The notes beneath the pieces are model-generated. The model saw only the letters and a list, made by a program, of their open reading frames with translations, made no database searches and was not told the DNA's origin. A DNA stretch of 29,918 nucleotides, from the NCBI GenBank assembly GCA_030407315.1, contig JALQPE010002414.1, forward strand, positions 1 through 29,918. The letters run 5' to 3'. Both the position numbers and the translations under genes were made by a program. The DNA comes from Asparagopsis taxiformis (lineage: Eukaryota > Rhodophyta > Florideophyceae > Bonnemaisoniales > Bonnemaisoniaceae). This document shows, piece after piece, positions 16,999-26,160 of this stretch (positions within the stretch are counted from its first letter, which is position 1; the number at the start of each line of letters is the position of its first letter).

Positions 16999-18182
16999 CA
17001 CGTGTAGCTATGGGCGGCCGTTCCATTTGCTATCATAAGCACTCGAATTACAACAACCGTAGACTTCAAATATTTCGCAAACCCTGATCCAAGAGTACCT
17101 GCAACCCCAATGATAGAAGCATTCAGTTTCATCCAATCCTCTGCAGTTACTAGACTGGGGTCTATATCATAAATGTAAAACAGCATTGCACCTAGCGAGG
17201 CCTCAATTCCGAGCAATAAGGGGAGATCTGGAAACGGGATGGGTAAAGCACCCACGCCCATTGCAACCAACGTGTGGGCTGCAATTATTCCTGTCGCCTC
17301 TGCATTCTTCTTCTTCATATCAACGACTTGGGCCTTTCGAAATGCACTCCTGAATATTTCTGGAATTGCTTCTATAGTGCAATTAACAAGCTCAACATAG
17401 CCCCATGGTCCAACTTTACCTCGACCCCTCTCTCCACAACCGTTGCAGCTCCATTTTCCAGTTTTCATACTAGTCAGGACTTCACCGTCACAATTTTCTG
17501 GTCCACGACTGCAATGTTTAGGAACATTGTGATGAGGCGAATCTTCTGGAGGAGTAGCGCATTCCACAATAGGCACTGATTTAAACGACTTTCGAATTTC
17601 TCTCTTCGTAAGTTCAAGGGCTGTCATACCAGTATTCTTGTCAATCTGCTGCCTCAGATCACATTTGGTGATCACAATGACGACGTCCAGGTCAATTCCT
17701 CTAAGTTGCTTAATGAATTCTATATCAGACTGCTCCCAACGATCTCTCGGTACATACCACGCTACGTGAATATGGTTCCGTGGTTCGATATCGTCGTTTT
17801 GCTTCCTGACATATTTCACAATTTCCGTTCTCTGTTTTTCTCCAAAGACCATCTCTATCCCTTTGGAGTCGAGGATAGAAACGGGGATATTCTCAAATGG
17901 GCCGTACTCACATAGATCTTGAGTACAGGGAGCTCCGCCTGCTCGAACTTGAGCCTGTTCAGTCTCTCCAAGACCGAAAACAGTGTTTACGAGGCTGCTT
18001 TTTCCAACACCTGTGGGACCAAGAAGCAAGATGCGTGGGGAGAACTTATTCATTTCGTTCTTCCGCTCGGAGAACTCTTTCAGCATTCTTTCTCTCATTT
18101 TCTTCACAATTTCCTTGCGAGTCGCTTGCTCTCGTTCATTTTGGCCGTAAGCACCACTGGCTTTGGGAGCGCTTGAACTCAT
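16947..18182 (-). CDS. Era-like P-loop GTPase with DUF697-like C-terminal region
   Basis: 411 residues, one uninterrupted frame from an ATG at 18182. A charged, probably helical N-terminus (about 15-48) leads to a GTPase domain with G1 GPTGVGKS (55-62), G3 DSKG (105-108) and G4 TKCD (172-175). Between G4 and the C-terminal part lies a cysteine cluster, C224-x6-C231 then C246-x2-C249 (WSCNGCGERG), that could bind zinc. Residues about 260-345, with PWGYVELVNCTIEAIPE and GVGALPIPFPDLPLL, resemble the DUF697 helical region of bacterial and fungal membrane-associated GTPases, so membrane association is likely. The last ~16 residues (from 396) are encoded by an LTR and probably replaced the original end. 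The gene is divergent from a degenerate paralogue at 19005. Cellular role unknown. Confidence 0.8.
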   Translation of the reverse strand: MSSSAPKASGAYGQNEREQATRKEIVKKMRERMLKEFSERKNEMNKFSPRILLLGPTGVGKSSLVNTVFGLGETEQAQVRAGGAPCTQDLCEYGPFENIPVSILDSKGIEMVFGEKQRTEIVKYVRKQNDDIEPRNHIHVAWYVPRDRWEQSDIEFIKQLRGIDLDVVIVITKCDLRQQIDKNTGMTALELTKREIRKSFKSVPIVECATPPEDSPHHNVPKHCSRGPENCDGEVLTSMKTGKWSCNGCGERGRGKVGPWGYVELVNCTIEAIPEIFRSAFRKAQVVDMKKKNAEATGIIAAHTLVAMGVGALPIPFPDLPLLLGIEASLGAMLFYIYDIDPSLVTAEDWMKLNASIIGVAGTLGSGFAKYLKSTVVVIRVLMIANGTAAHSYTCAASHVSTQTHMGTCHT

Positions 18183-19004
18183 ATCAGCAACGGTAGATGG
18201 GGGAGCAAAGGTGAGTTCGATTTTGAAAGTTCATGTGTTGATCTATTCTTTCAATGCCGAATGTCCTCTAGACTTTATATATCGAGAGAAAAAGGAATGG
18301 CAGTACAACAATACGTACCCGTGTACTATTTGTGAGGTGCATCTCATCAACGTCGGTGAAAACTAAAGCTGGGAAGCTAAATTTACAGATGAATTAATTT
18401 GTTTGAACTTGGAGCAAGGTATGTATCATCACTTTAGTTTGTATCGGCCACCAAATATCGCGCAACTGTAACAGTGAATGGGGTTTTTCCAGAATATGTA
18501 AGCTATACGCTCAGGATTTCCGCGGCGTTGTTGGCGATGATACATGTCAAAGCCAATGCCTCAGCGGGTGCAGCTAAATCTACTCCAAGACTGCTGTTGA
18601 CAACAATACGATATAGGCTCGTTCAGCGTAGTGGTAGTGTTTGAGTAGCTTCGTACTTGACCATTTGTCAAGTCCAGCAGTACAGTTACAACTCCGTGCG
18701 GCACTGAATGGTAACTGGTTAGTTTGTCACTGCCAGTGCTCAGCAAGCCACGGCGCGGCACGCAGTTGTCCACTCAACTGCCAGTTGAGAAAGACGCCGT
18801 GGTATATATTGAAAATATATTCTCGTACATGGCTGGACACATGCTTTTAACGATTTTGATTCTTAAACTACCGTACAACAATACAACCTTATAGCCCGCC
18901 TATCGCAGCATCCCCAACATGTAATCCTTCATCTCGCATGGCTACACGCTGTATAAGAGGACTGTCCTCCAAGCGCTATCCCTCGACCTCGTCCACGCTA
19001 CGAA
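18183..19004. promoter_or_regulatory. Shared divergent intergenic region of the GTPase pair
   Basis: An 822-bp region between the start codons of the two head-to-head GTPase paralogues, so it must contain both promoters. TATATATTGAAAATATATT (about 18803-18821) is a TATA-rich stretch about 190 bp before the plus-strand gene. A nested stem-loop occupies 18748-18802. ACTTGAC-CATTT-GTCAAGT near 18653-18671 is another perfect hairpin. I see no tRNA or protein gene. Confidence 0.5.
18748..18802. other. Nested stem-loop
   Basis: Outer arms CCACGGCG (18748-18755) and CGCCGTGG (18795-18802) pair perfectly. Inside, CTCAACT (18773-18779) and AGTTGAG (18783-18789) form a second perfect stem with loop GCC. 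A TATA-rich stretch follows immediately. It might be a structured 5' leader or a protein-binding palindrome; the sequence alone does not decide. Confidence 0.5.
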
Positions 19005-19831
19005 ATGCCACTCCATTCAGCAGCAATGAAACCCGTCCGCATGCTGACCCAGGCCGAGTACGCAGCACGCGGCCTCCGCATCACTCTGGTGGGCGCATCC
19101 GCAACAGGCAAGACGCATGTGTTCGAAAAGCTCGATGCCATGCGAACGCAGACACACAATCTCCGTCTGTACGAGCATCCGTCAATTCAAGCTTCCGACG
19201 TGCTCGGACAACTGAATCATCTAAAAACACTGCTTGCTGGCACACAGAAACTGCCGGATCCGCTGGCTCACGTGTACCTAGTGTGGTACTTTCCGTCCAA
19301 CCGATGGGAAGAAATGGATCGTGTATTTGTGCAACAGCTAAGCCAACTGTGCGAAGTGATTGTGGTTGTAGCCAAGTCGGATCAGCGGCAGTTGAGTGTG
19401 GAACCCAAGTCTGGCCGGTCGGAGGTAGACAACATGTGTACAGCGATTCGGGAGGACTTTCCGAACATTGAGGTGGTTGTGTGCGGAGATCCGTCACTAT
19501 CACATGCAATGTGGTCGCCGACGACTAGTTCGCAGGGCTACAGCACACGGCATTCTGCTGTGCGTTCTGGGACGAAGATGTCGACGGGCAAACATGAAAG
19601 TGCAGAGGAGGGAAGCGGGGCGGTGCCTATGAGCAATGGAGGCTGCCGTTCGGGTACGAAGATTTGCTGGATGCATCACTTAAGCTTTTGCCCGCACTGC
19701 ATGAGCGTGCAATTGTGCGGGTGGAGTTGGAGAGGAAACGGGAGGAGAATTGGCGCTTCTTGATTAAGGTGGCAGCAATTGTATTGTGTAGTGGGGTAGC
19801 ACTTGTATGGGCTGGCAAATCAAGTACGTAG
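19005..19831 (+). CDS. Degenerate GTPase paralogue with C-terminal membrane segment, frame-shifted
   Basis: Frame 1 starts at ATG 19005 (or 19026) and would stop at 19763. It has a P-loop GASATGKT (residues 30-37), VYLVWYFPSNRWEEMDRVFV aligning with HVAWYVPRDRWEQSDIEFI of the neighbour, and AKSD (123-126) at the G4 place. The G3 DxxG is gone (LYEHPS stands there) and the G1-G3 interval is shortened, so GTP hydrolysis is doubtful. The family's C-terminal part continues in another frame, open from 19598 to the stop at 19829-19831: LPFGYEDLLDASLKLLPALH, matching PWGYVELVNCTIEAIPEIF of the neighbour, then a hydrophobic segment FLIKVAAIVLCSGVALVWAG. A frame change, or a small intron with length 3n+2, is therefore needed between about 19598 and 19650. 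The neighbour's cysteine cluster is replaced by a Ser/Gly-rich stretch. Confidence 0.6.
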
Positions 19832-20218
19832 GCGGTCGAGAGGATTTGCTCGTCAAATTGGATTACGCAGGAAGAGGGCAGATTTCTTGGCAACCGACAC
19901 ATTGATTCAGTACAATTTGTTGAAAAATTGAGTAGGCGCAATGATTGGTCATAGCTGAGTGACATTTTTCTAAAATTGAAACAATACATCGGGCCAGTGC
20001 ATGTGTGGCCACGACTGGTTGGCAGGTGGACTGTTCCTGACCAGAGACTCATTGCGCGTTGGGATCCAGCAACTTTGTTCCATGAAATACCTCCCAGATC
20101 ATCACCAATCCATACAACCTCACAGCCATCCATCGCACTACATTAGCCAGCCTAACCGCGCGCCCATTTCATCGCCATCGCCATCCTACCTCAACAGTTA
20201 TTCCCAGCCAAAACAACC
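19832..20218 (+). promoter_or_regulatory. Upstream region of phosphoribulokinase
   Basis: 387 bp between the GTPase paralogue and the PRK start, with no other gene. The last ~100 bp are pyrimidine- and CA-rich (CCATCCATCG, CATCGCCATCGCCATCC), like a leader or initiator region, and the start codon sits in AACCATGTC. I see no clear TATA box. Confidence 0.45.
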
Positions 20219-21514
20219 ATGTCCCCTCTCTACGCATTTGTGCCCGGTGCTGCCGTGCCCGTCTCTTCCAACGCATTCATCTCTGGTAAATCCATCACTG
20301 CCCGTCGTCCATTCAACGGCGCAAGCCTTGTCGCTCCCTCCCGCTCAGCGCATATCGTTCGCTCCACCAACGTCACAAGGGCTAGCGTCTCCACCGAAAC
20401 AGCATGGGTCACTGCCCCCGGTGCTGAAAACTCTCACCATCACGCTGAAGCGAAGATCAGCGCTGAAAAGAGCCCAGTCCTGGCTAAGAAAGGTATCGAT
20501 CGTCCTGTAATTATTGGCGTCGCTGCAGACTCTGGCTGTGGTAAGTCCACCTTCCTGCGACGCGTTACCGGTATCTTCGGTACCGAGGTTTCCAAGACCC
20601 ACACTCCAATCGGTGACTTCATCACTGTGATCTGCCTTGATGACTACCATCTCCACGACCGAATGGGCCGTCGTGAGGCAAAGGTAACTGCCCTCGATGG
20701 CGCCGCGAATAACTTTGATCTCATGGCTTCCCAGGTCGCCGCCCTGCGTGAAGGCAAGTCGATCATGAAGCCCATTTACAACCATGAAACTGGAGAGGTC
20801 GACCCGTGTGAGCTTATTGAACCCAACCATCTCATTGTTATCGAGGGTCTGCATCCGATGTACGATTCCCGCGTGAAGGAGAACCTCGACTTCACTGTCT
20901 ACCTCGACCTTGCCGATGAGGTGAAGATTGCCTGGAAGATTCAACGCGATATGGCCGAGCGCGGACACACACTGGAGAACATTCTTGCTTCAATTGAGAG
21001 TCGCAAGCCTGATTTTGCCCAGTTTGTCGATCCCCAGAAGCAGGACTGCGATTGTGTTATGGAGATTCTGCCCACCCAATTGGTTGCCGACGATGACGAC
21101 AAGAAGGTGTTGCGTGTACGACTTGTTCAAGACGAGAACAATCCGCATTTCAAACCAGTTTTCTTGTATGATGAGGGCTCCACCATTGACTGGGTTCCAT
21201 GCGGACGCAAGCTCACATGCTCTTACCCGGGCATCAAGTTCCATTATGGGCCGGATCTATACTACGACAAGGAGGTATCCGTCTTTGAGGTTGACGGTGG
21301 CTTTGAGAAGCTTGATGAAATGGTATACGTGGAGACACACATTCAGCGAGCAGGCACCAAATTCTTTGGTGAGATTACGCAAGCATTGCTGAAGAATCCG
21401 ACTGCACCGGGATCGAAGAACGGCACTGGTCTCATCCAAGTGATCATGGCCATGATGATGCGTTCAGTATACGAAAGTGTCACGGGCAAGACGATCGCTA
21501 TTTCCGGGAACTGA
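20219..21514 (+). CDS. PRK: Phosphoribulokinase, chloroplast precursor
   Basis: Phosphorylates ribulose 5-phosphate with ATP to ribulose 1,5-bisphosphate, the CO2 acceptor of the Calvin cycle, in the plastid stroma. 431 residues, no introns. Residues 1 to about 85 form a Ser/Ala/Arg-rich transit peptide; its early aromatic residue (MSPLYAFVPG) fits rhodophyte and glaucophyte plastid targeting. The kinase begins at RPVIIGVAADSGCGKST with the P-loop at 100-111, followed by ICLDDYH (138-144) and IEGLHPMYD (208-216). The regulatory cysteines known from plants are present: C107 in the P-loop with C139, and the C-terminal pair C328/C334 in PCGRKLTCSYPG, the part implicated in CP12/GAPDH complex formation. 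Only 31 residues separate C107 and C139, against 38 in plants, so the connecting loop is shorter and redox behaviour may differ. Confidence 0.97.
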   Translation: MSPLYAFVPGAAVPVSSNAFISGKSITARRPFNGASLVAPSRSAHIVRSTNVTRASVSTETAWVTAPGAENSHHHAEAKISAEKSPVLAKKGIDRPVIIGVAADSGCGKSTFLRRVTGIFGTEVSKTHTPIGDFITVICLDDYHLHDRMGRREAKVTALDGAANNFDLMASQVAALREGKSIMKPIYNHETGEVDPCELIEPNHLIVIEGLHPMYDSRVKENLDFTVYLDLADEVKIAWKIQRDMAERGHTLENILASIESRKPDFAQFVDPQKQDCDCVMEILPTQLVADDDDKKVLRVRLVQDENNPHFKPVFLYDEGSTIDWVPCGRKLTCSYPGIKFHYGPDLYYDKEVSVFEVDGGFEKLDEMVYVETHIQRAGTKFFGEITQALLKNPTAPGSKNGTGLIQVIMAMMMRSVYESVTGKTIAISGN

Positions 21515-21720
21515 AGTGTAGATGCTGTTGGTTGGTTGAGTAGTGTAGGGAAAATTTAAGACGATTGATTTTGGGATCTCGACTATGTATCCAATTTGCT
21601 TTCTCGCATGGAATTTCGTGCACATTTACCGAGCTCACTATAAACTCTGTCTCAACGATGGACACTGCATCTGCACTGCCATCGTGCGATTACTGGATCG
21701 GCTCAAATGCCGACTCCAAC

Positions 21721-22674
21721 TTATTGGCTTGCATGCACGTCGTACCAATCCTGCCCTCTCTTGCTCTTGATCAGCTCTGGTAATCTGGCCATCACGTCTT
21801 GTTCGGAATGCCATTCTCTACCAAGCCATATATCTGTAGCATTGTTACCCCATGGCCCACTATGCCCAGTGTCGTCTCCTTTCAATCCGCCCTGTAACGA
21901 TGCCTGATTTACTATCTTGAACTTTGTATATCCCAATGCAACCAACAATTTGAGACCATCTTCAGACAAGTCCTCTTTGCTCACATATCTCGGTCTTTGT
22001 TCAAACGATAGATTAGTCAAACTGCGCAAACACGCATGGTCCATTCCCTCAATATCAATCTTCATATACATCGGTGTGCCAAATTCACGAACGAGTTGAT
22101 CACAGCTCCTTGTACCAATTTGAATTTTGGTGCAGTATGTCATATTACCATCCTCAAGCACCTTGTTTTGAGGTGAGCGACATCCAAGCCGTTGACTAAA
22201 GCTGCTGAAGCGGTCATTTTGTGTATTTACGTAAAAATCCAACATTGGCGAAGATTCGTTGGAGGCGCCAAGGGTAGCGGAACTACCCACAAGTCCGACA
22301 CCAAGAATCTTCAATCGGTTCTGTTCAACTTCATTCGCAAATCTGGTCATAGCATCTGCTACGAGATGCGGATTTGCCTCTACGGCTACTACACGCGTCG
22401 AAGGTGTGTTGAGATAATACTGCGTATCCTGGCCCGTATTCAAACCGATGTCGAAAACGCATGTCTCTCCATGTCCGAGGACTTCTGCGTCGCAAAAACG
22501 AGGCTGATGCATTGAATCACTTGAAGCATCGCTCCACATGACAGTTCGATAAGCGTTTTGCAATGGGCCGATGTCATAATAGCGGAGACATGCGAGCAGA
22601 ACGAGAACCATTGCAAGCATGGTCGTGTATTGCGGTCGCATAAACGACGACGCGCTCTTGCGTGAGTTTGCCAT
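21721..22674 (-). CDS. FkbM-family methyltransferase with N-terminal membrane anchor
   Basis: 317 residues from the ATG at 22674. The frame is open to an ATG at 22815, but the start MANSRKSASS places the hydrophobic segment TTMLAMVLVLLACL (about 17-30) right after a basic stretch, as in type II membrane proteins. The catalytic domain has the SAM-binding motif VFDIGLNTGQDT (73-84), the acidic VAVEANP (97-103) and the FkbM signature MKIDIEGMDH (204-213). Possible N-glycosylation sites NES, NMT, NLS and NAT suggest a lumenal (Golgi or ER) domain. The family methylates hydroxyls of sugars or natural products; in a red alga a cell-wall glycan is a plausible but unproven substrate. It is convergent with PRK, leaving 206 bp between the two stops. 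Confidence 0.85.
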   Translation of the reverse strand: MANSRKSASSFMRPQYTTMLAMVLVLLACLRYYDIGPLQNAYRTVMWSDASSDSMHQPRFCDAEVLGHGETCVFDIGLNTGQDTQYYLNTPSTRVVAVEANPHLVADAMTRFANEVEQNRLKILGVGLVGSSATLGASNESSPMLDFYVNTQNDRFSSFSQRLGCRSPQNKVLEDGNMTYCTKIQIGTRSCDQLVREFGTPMYMKIDIEGMDHACLRSLTNLSFEQRPRYVSKEDLSEDGLKLLVALGYTKFKIVNQASLQGGLKGDDTGHSGPWGNNATDIWLGREWHSEQDVMARLPELIKSKRGQDWYDVHASQ

Positions 22675-25600
22675 TTCGAGAAGTGTGCCGCCCACACCGC
22701 GACGAACGGCGCGGTGCTTCAGCCGAAAGGAACAATATATTGAAGGATGGAAGGCCAGGCCATGGGATGCAGACACTGCGCCGATTTGACAAGATGTAGT
22801 CGAAAAATGAACCATCTGTCATCTGTTCAGCGTTACACAGCCATTTTTCGCAATTCCACCTAATCCACCCAATTGTTCGAGTTCCACTCCTTGCAAGACG
22901 TCGAGAAGCAGCTTCGCCAACCCTGCTGTGTACATTGCGAAACTGATATTACCATTGCATCTCCTCCAACATCTTTAAATTTTCGACGCTCATACGTCCT
23001 TCCACAATTCAGTTCTTCACGCCCCCAACTCGTAAGCTCTCATTGTCAGTCACAAACAACCACGACCTGGTAGAGGCTGAAAATCGACATCCGATGGAAA
23101 CGTGTTTCGGTACAATCTGGGGTCATTACTGTCGAGTCGTACAGTACATCCAACTGGTAGGCGGGATGAAGAGATCCTATTGGTAATGGAAGGGACACGT
23201 GTCGTCGTTTCGACGAGCTACTGCGCAACAATTGTCAAAGTTCATCAACTTGTTAATAAAAATTAGCGTTAGATTATCCGGGAATACGCATCTTCGGTGG
23301 CCGCAGCATTTTTGTAGTGTGACAGGAGGCTACACTAGAATTGGTACACGGTCAAAACATTCACACCATGACAAAATGATATCATTTTCAATTACAAACA
23401 GTTGGGAAAATTAATGTAAGCTTCAACTACTACCGACAAGGAAGAATTTCAATTACAAATATGAAAAGTTTGGGTGAGCAAAAGCAGGGCCGAATGGGGG
23501 GGGGGAGTCATAGGACAGGCTGGTCTAATACTCACCGGCTTGCGGCGCGCATGTTGAGAGCGACCATGCCGATCGGCAGCCTGTCGCACGAAGTATGAAA
23601 ACTTCGGGTAGATAAAAGCAGAGCTTAGTGAAGGGTCTAAGGACACGGTGGCCTTCGACTCGCCGGCGCCGGACTACGCACGGCAGGCAAGCTGAGGGCG
23701 GCCAGATCGAGTGACAGATTGTCCTTCGAAAACTCGAGTCCGCACAGTATGGTGCCATTCATGCAAACTAGACCGCGCCAGAGCTATTCCAAGCTATTCC
23801 GGGACAATTTCAGTGCTGCATAAGGCGTTGTTGTGCTGACTATGGGCACAGACGCTCGCGCGCTCAGGCATCCAATCGATTAAATGGAACGCCGTGTGGA
23901 AAGGCTAGAGCTAGTAGCCATAGGGAGTCCACCCTTTCTGACAATAAAGACAAATTACAATTTACTATCACTACTCTGCACATTTTTCTTCTCCTCCCTC
24001 AAGCACACCTGCAACAAAACATATGTGTGCCGCCGGATATGATGTGAACCCTTCAATGGGGTGAAACGTGTACCCCATCCATAGGCGCCGGCGCCGTATT
24101 GAAACTAATCTAGAATCCTCGAGTACGCTGAATTAACACTCCCTCCGACCGGCAGTAATCACAGACTCACGGTACATGACTTCTAGGTTTACAAGACGTG
24201 AAAAGTCAGCACCCTTTTGTTTTCGTCGCCGATAGAGGCAAAAATTTCTACCCGAGAATGATCCATCTGGCCTAACAATACGTTCATTTCAATGCGACAG
24301 AAGAAAGGGGCTCCATACATTACAGTATTCGTATAAAGGTAATGGTCGCCCCAGATGTAATCACATGCACACAGGACCACATCCTACATCATAAAAAACA
24401 CAATTAACTACCCTACTCACCTCTTCCCCCTTTCAAAGGTAGCAATATTTCATAGCTGGACCCACACCGCACTTTGGCTCTAAAGAAAAAGATCTCACTC
24501 TTAACTTTGCCGGCTTACTCCTGTACGATGCTTCAGCATAATCCAGGTGGATCAATTTAGTGCCATGCCACTTGGCCGGGCACTAACAGATAGGTGTTTC
24601 GCCTCCAATTCTGGGAACTTTACCTGTCAGGATGCTAACTTCGAACGTACGTCGCCAACGGACAGCTCACTCCATAATCAGGATGCTAACTCCTGAAGCA
24701 AAGCAATCTACCAACAGTGTCAGCGCAAAGCGGACGTGGCAACTGAAGCCACCGACAGTAGCAATAGAAATGTATATAGTTTAACATAGGATCCAAAGTA
24801 AACGAGGTGGCATCGGACTCTGACGATCTAACATTACCCAATCTTTTATTTCGCAACTATTTTGGACTATTTTTCTAACAGCAGTACAATCACTGAATAC
24901 ATGGCTTGTGAAACCAATGATACACTTAAATTTACATTACAAATAACAGTTTAAACTGTATGTACAGTGTTTCAGCGCTGCCGGAGCATCCGTCACTTCG
25001 TGTTTTGCGACCACCCCACTGTATCAGTATCTAGCCTATCCATTCGGCACCAAACACAAGGACATTTAAGGCTACAAGCCACATGTAATTTATTACTTAA
25101 CTAGAGGCGAACCGCCATTCCCTTTGATTGTAAAAGCCAGCCGGAAGCTCCGTGTCCAATCTACTCCCAGAGTGCGTTTTGTCTACTGATTCGGCGTGTT
25201 TCGCCCTTGGAAATGGTGCTTGGCACTCTTCCAGTGTCTTTTTTCGCTGATTCAGCTTCTCAATGTCGGGACGCTATATCAGAACAGTCCCGGCCACGCG
25301 TCACCGGTGGTGCGCGTGTCCCTCTATCAGGTTTCTTCGTATGCCTGGTGCCCATCTGGAGGCAATGCTGTGGGATGCTCCCAGATTTCGTTGCGCTGTC
25401 TCATGGTAGTATGCTTCAAATTCTGCTATAGTGTCCTCCCTGCTTCTGGAACCCACTTACCGATTTATCAGCTTCTGTCTAGGCCGTCGTGCTTTTTCAA
25501 CACCCCCCGCAGACTAATCGGACTTGGTTATTGATGTACTCCTAAATCTCGTTTTGCAGTCTCATGGAAGCCTGCTTCGTCTTTTTCTATAGCGCCGACC

Positions 25601-26160
25601 GCGCCGACACTGGTCACTCTCTGATTCAGTCTTTGAATGGTTATTACGCTGGATCAGCTTCCCTTTCCCCGATACCACGCGTCACCGGTGGTGCGCGTGC
25701 CCTTCGATCAGGTATCTTCGGGTGCCTGGTGCCCGGCTCTTGAGCCACAGCCCCTCCTCCACTGTACCAGCGTATCGCTGTATGCAGCGCTGTACCAGCG
25801 CCCGCCCTATTCTATAGGTATCCCCTTTCTCCTTCGCTTTTTTCTTCTTATAAAAGTCATTCATCCCTGTTGTGCCTGGTGTTCTCCCTTCTTTCCTATT
25901 TGGGTTGGTGAACAACCATCCTTTCGGTCCACCACCATGACTCACCATGTGACCACAGGATTCTAGACTGATCGTCTGTGTGGCCTTACAACCCACACTA
26001 ATGCAGGCGATTCGCCTTTGCTCTACCACACTCGACCCGTGCCTGACTACCGAGACAGGAGGGCTCGAACACCTCTCTGTGTCTCGCCGATTCGGCTCAC
26101 ACCCAATGCTTCCCGTTGTCGAATCGACAAAGCCATTGCACTACATATATGTGTGAACAT
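22675..26160. other. Large non-coding region with duplicated segments
   Basis: No gene recognised in about 3.5 kb. A diverged direct duplication with a 134-bp offset begins at 23460 and 23594 (TATGAAAA...GGGT...AAAAGCAG). A G10 run lies at 23496-23505. A 63-codon minus-strand frame at 24189-24380 has no recognisable motif. AGGATGCTAACT occurs near 24632 and 24681. From about 25150 to 25740 related units recur, each with TTTCGTT or CTCGTTTTG followed by TCTCATGG. At 25978-26086 a minus-strand stretch has tRNA-like pieces (GTGGTAGAGC and TTCGAGCC). Confidence 0.5.
25295..25699. repeat. Pair of identical palindromic 24-mers, 381 bp apart
   Basis: The same 24-nt sequence occurs at 25295-25318 and 25676-25699. 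It has a perfect CACCGGTG core flanked by CACGCG on the left and CGCGTG on the right, with slightly unequal spacers. Flanking sequence is also partly shared: GTGTCCCTCTATCAGGT against GTGCCCTTCGATCAGGT, then TTCG and TGCCTGGTGCCC in both. It is therefore a duplicated segment with a conserved palindrome. Confidence 0.75.

Noticed and set aside
18617..18690. tRNA-like stretch GTTCAGCGTAGTGGTAGTG
   Set aside because: The D-arm resemblance is superficial: no anticodon arm with a 7-nt loop and no pairing T-arm or acceptor stem could be formed.
18938..19471. Overlapping 177-codon plus-strand frame
   Set aside because: It is out of frame with the GTPase-like gene, rich in Arg/Ser/Thr and without motifs; the other frame carries the family match.
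20001..20510. Proline/serine-rich frame overlapping the PRK start
   Set aside because: It is an out-of-frame shadow of the PRK leader and transit peptide.
24189..24380. 63-codon minus-strand frame
   Set aside because: No motif, no neighbours on the strand, and length within chance expectation for this region.
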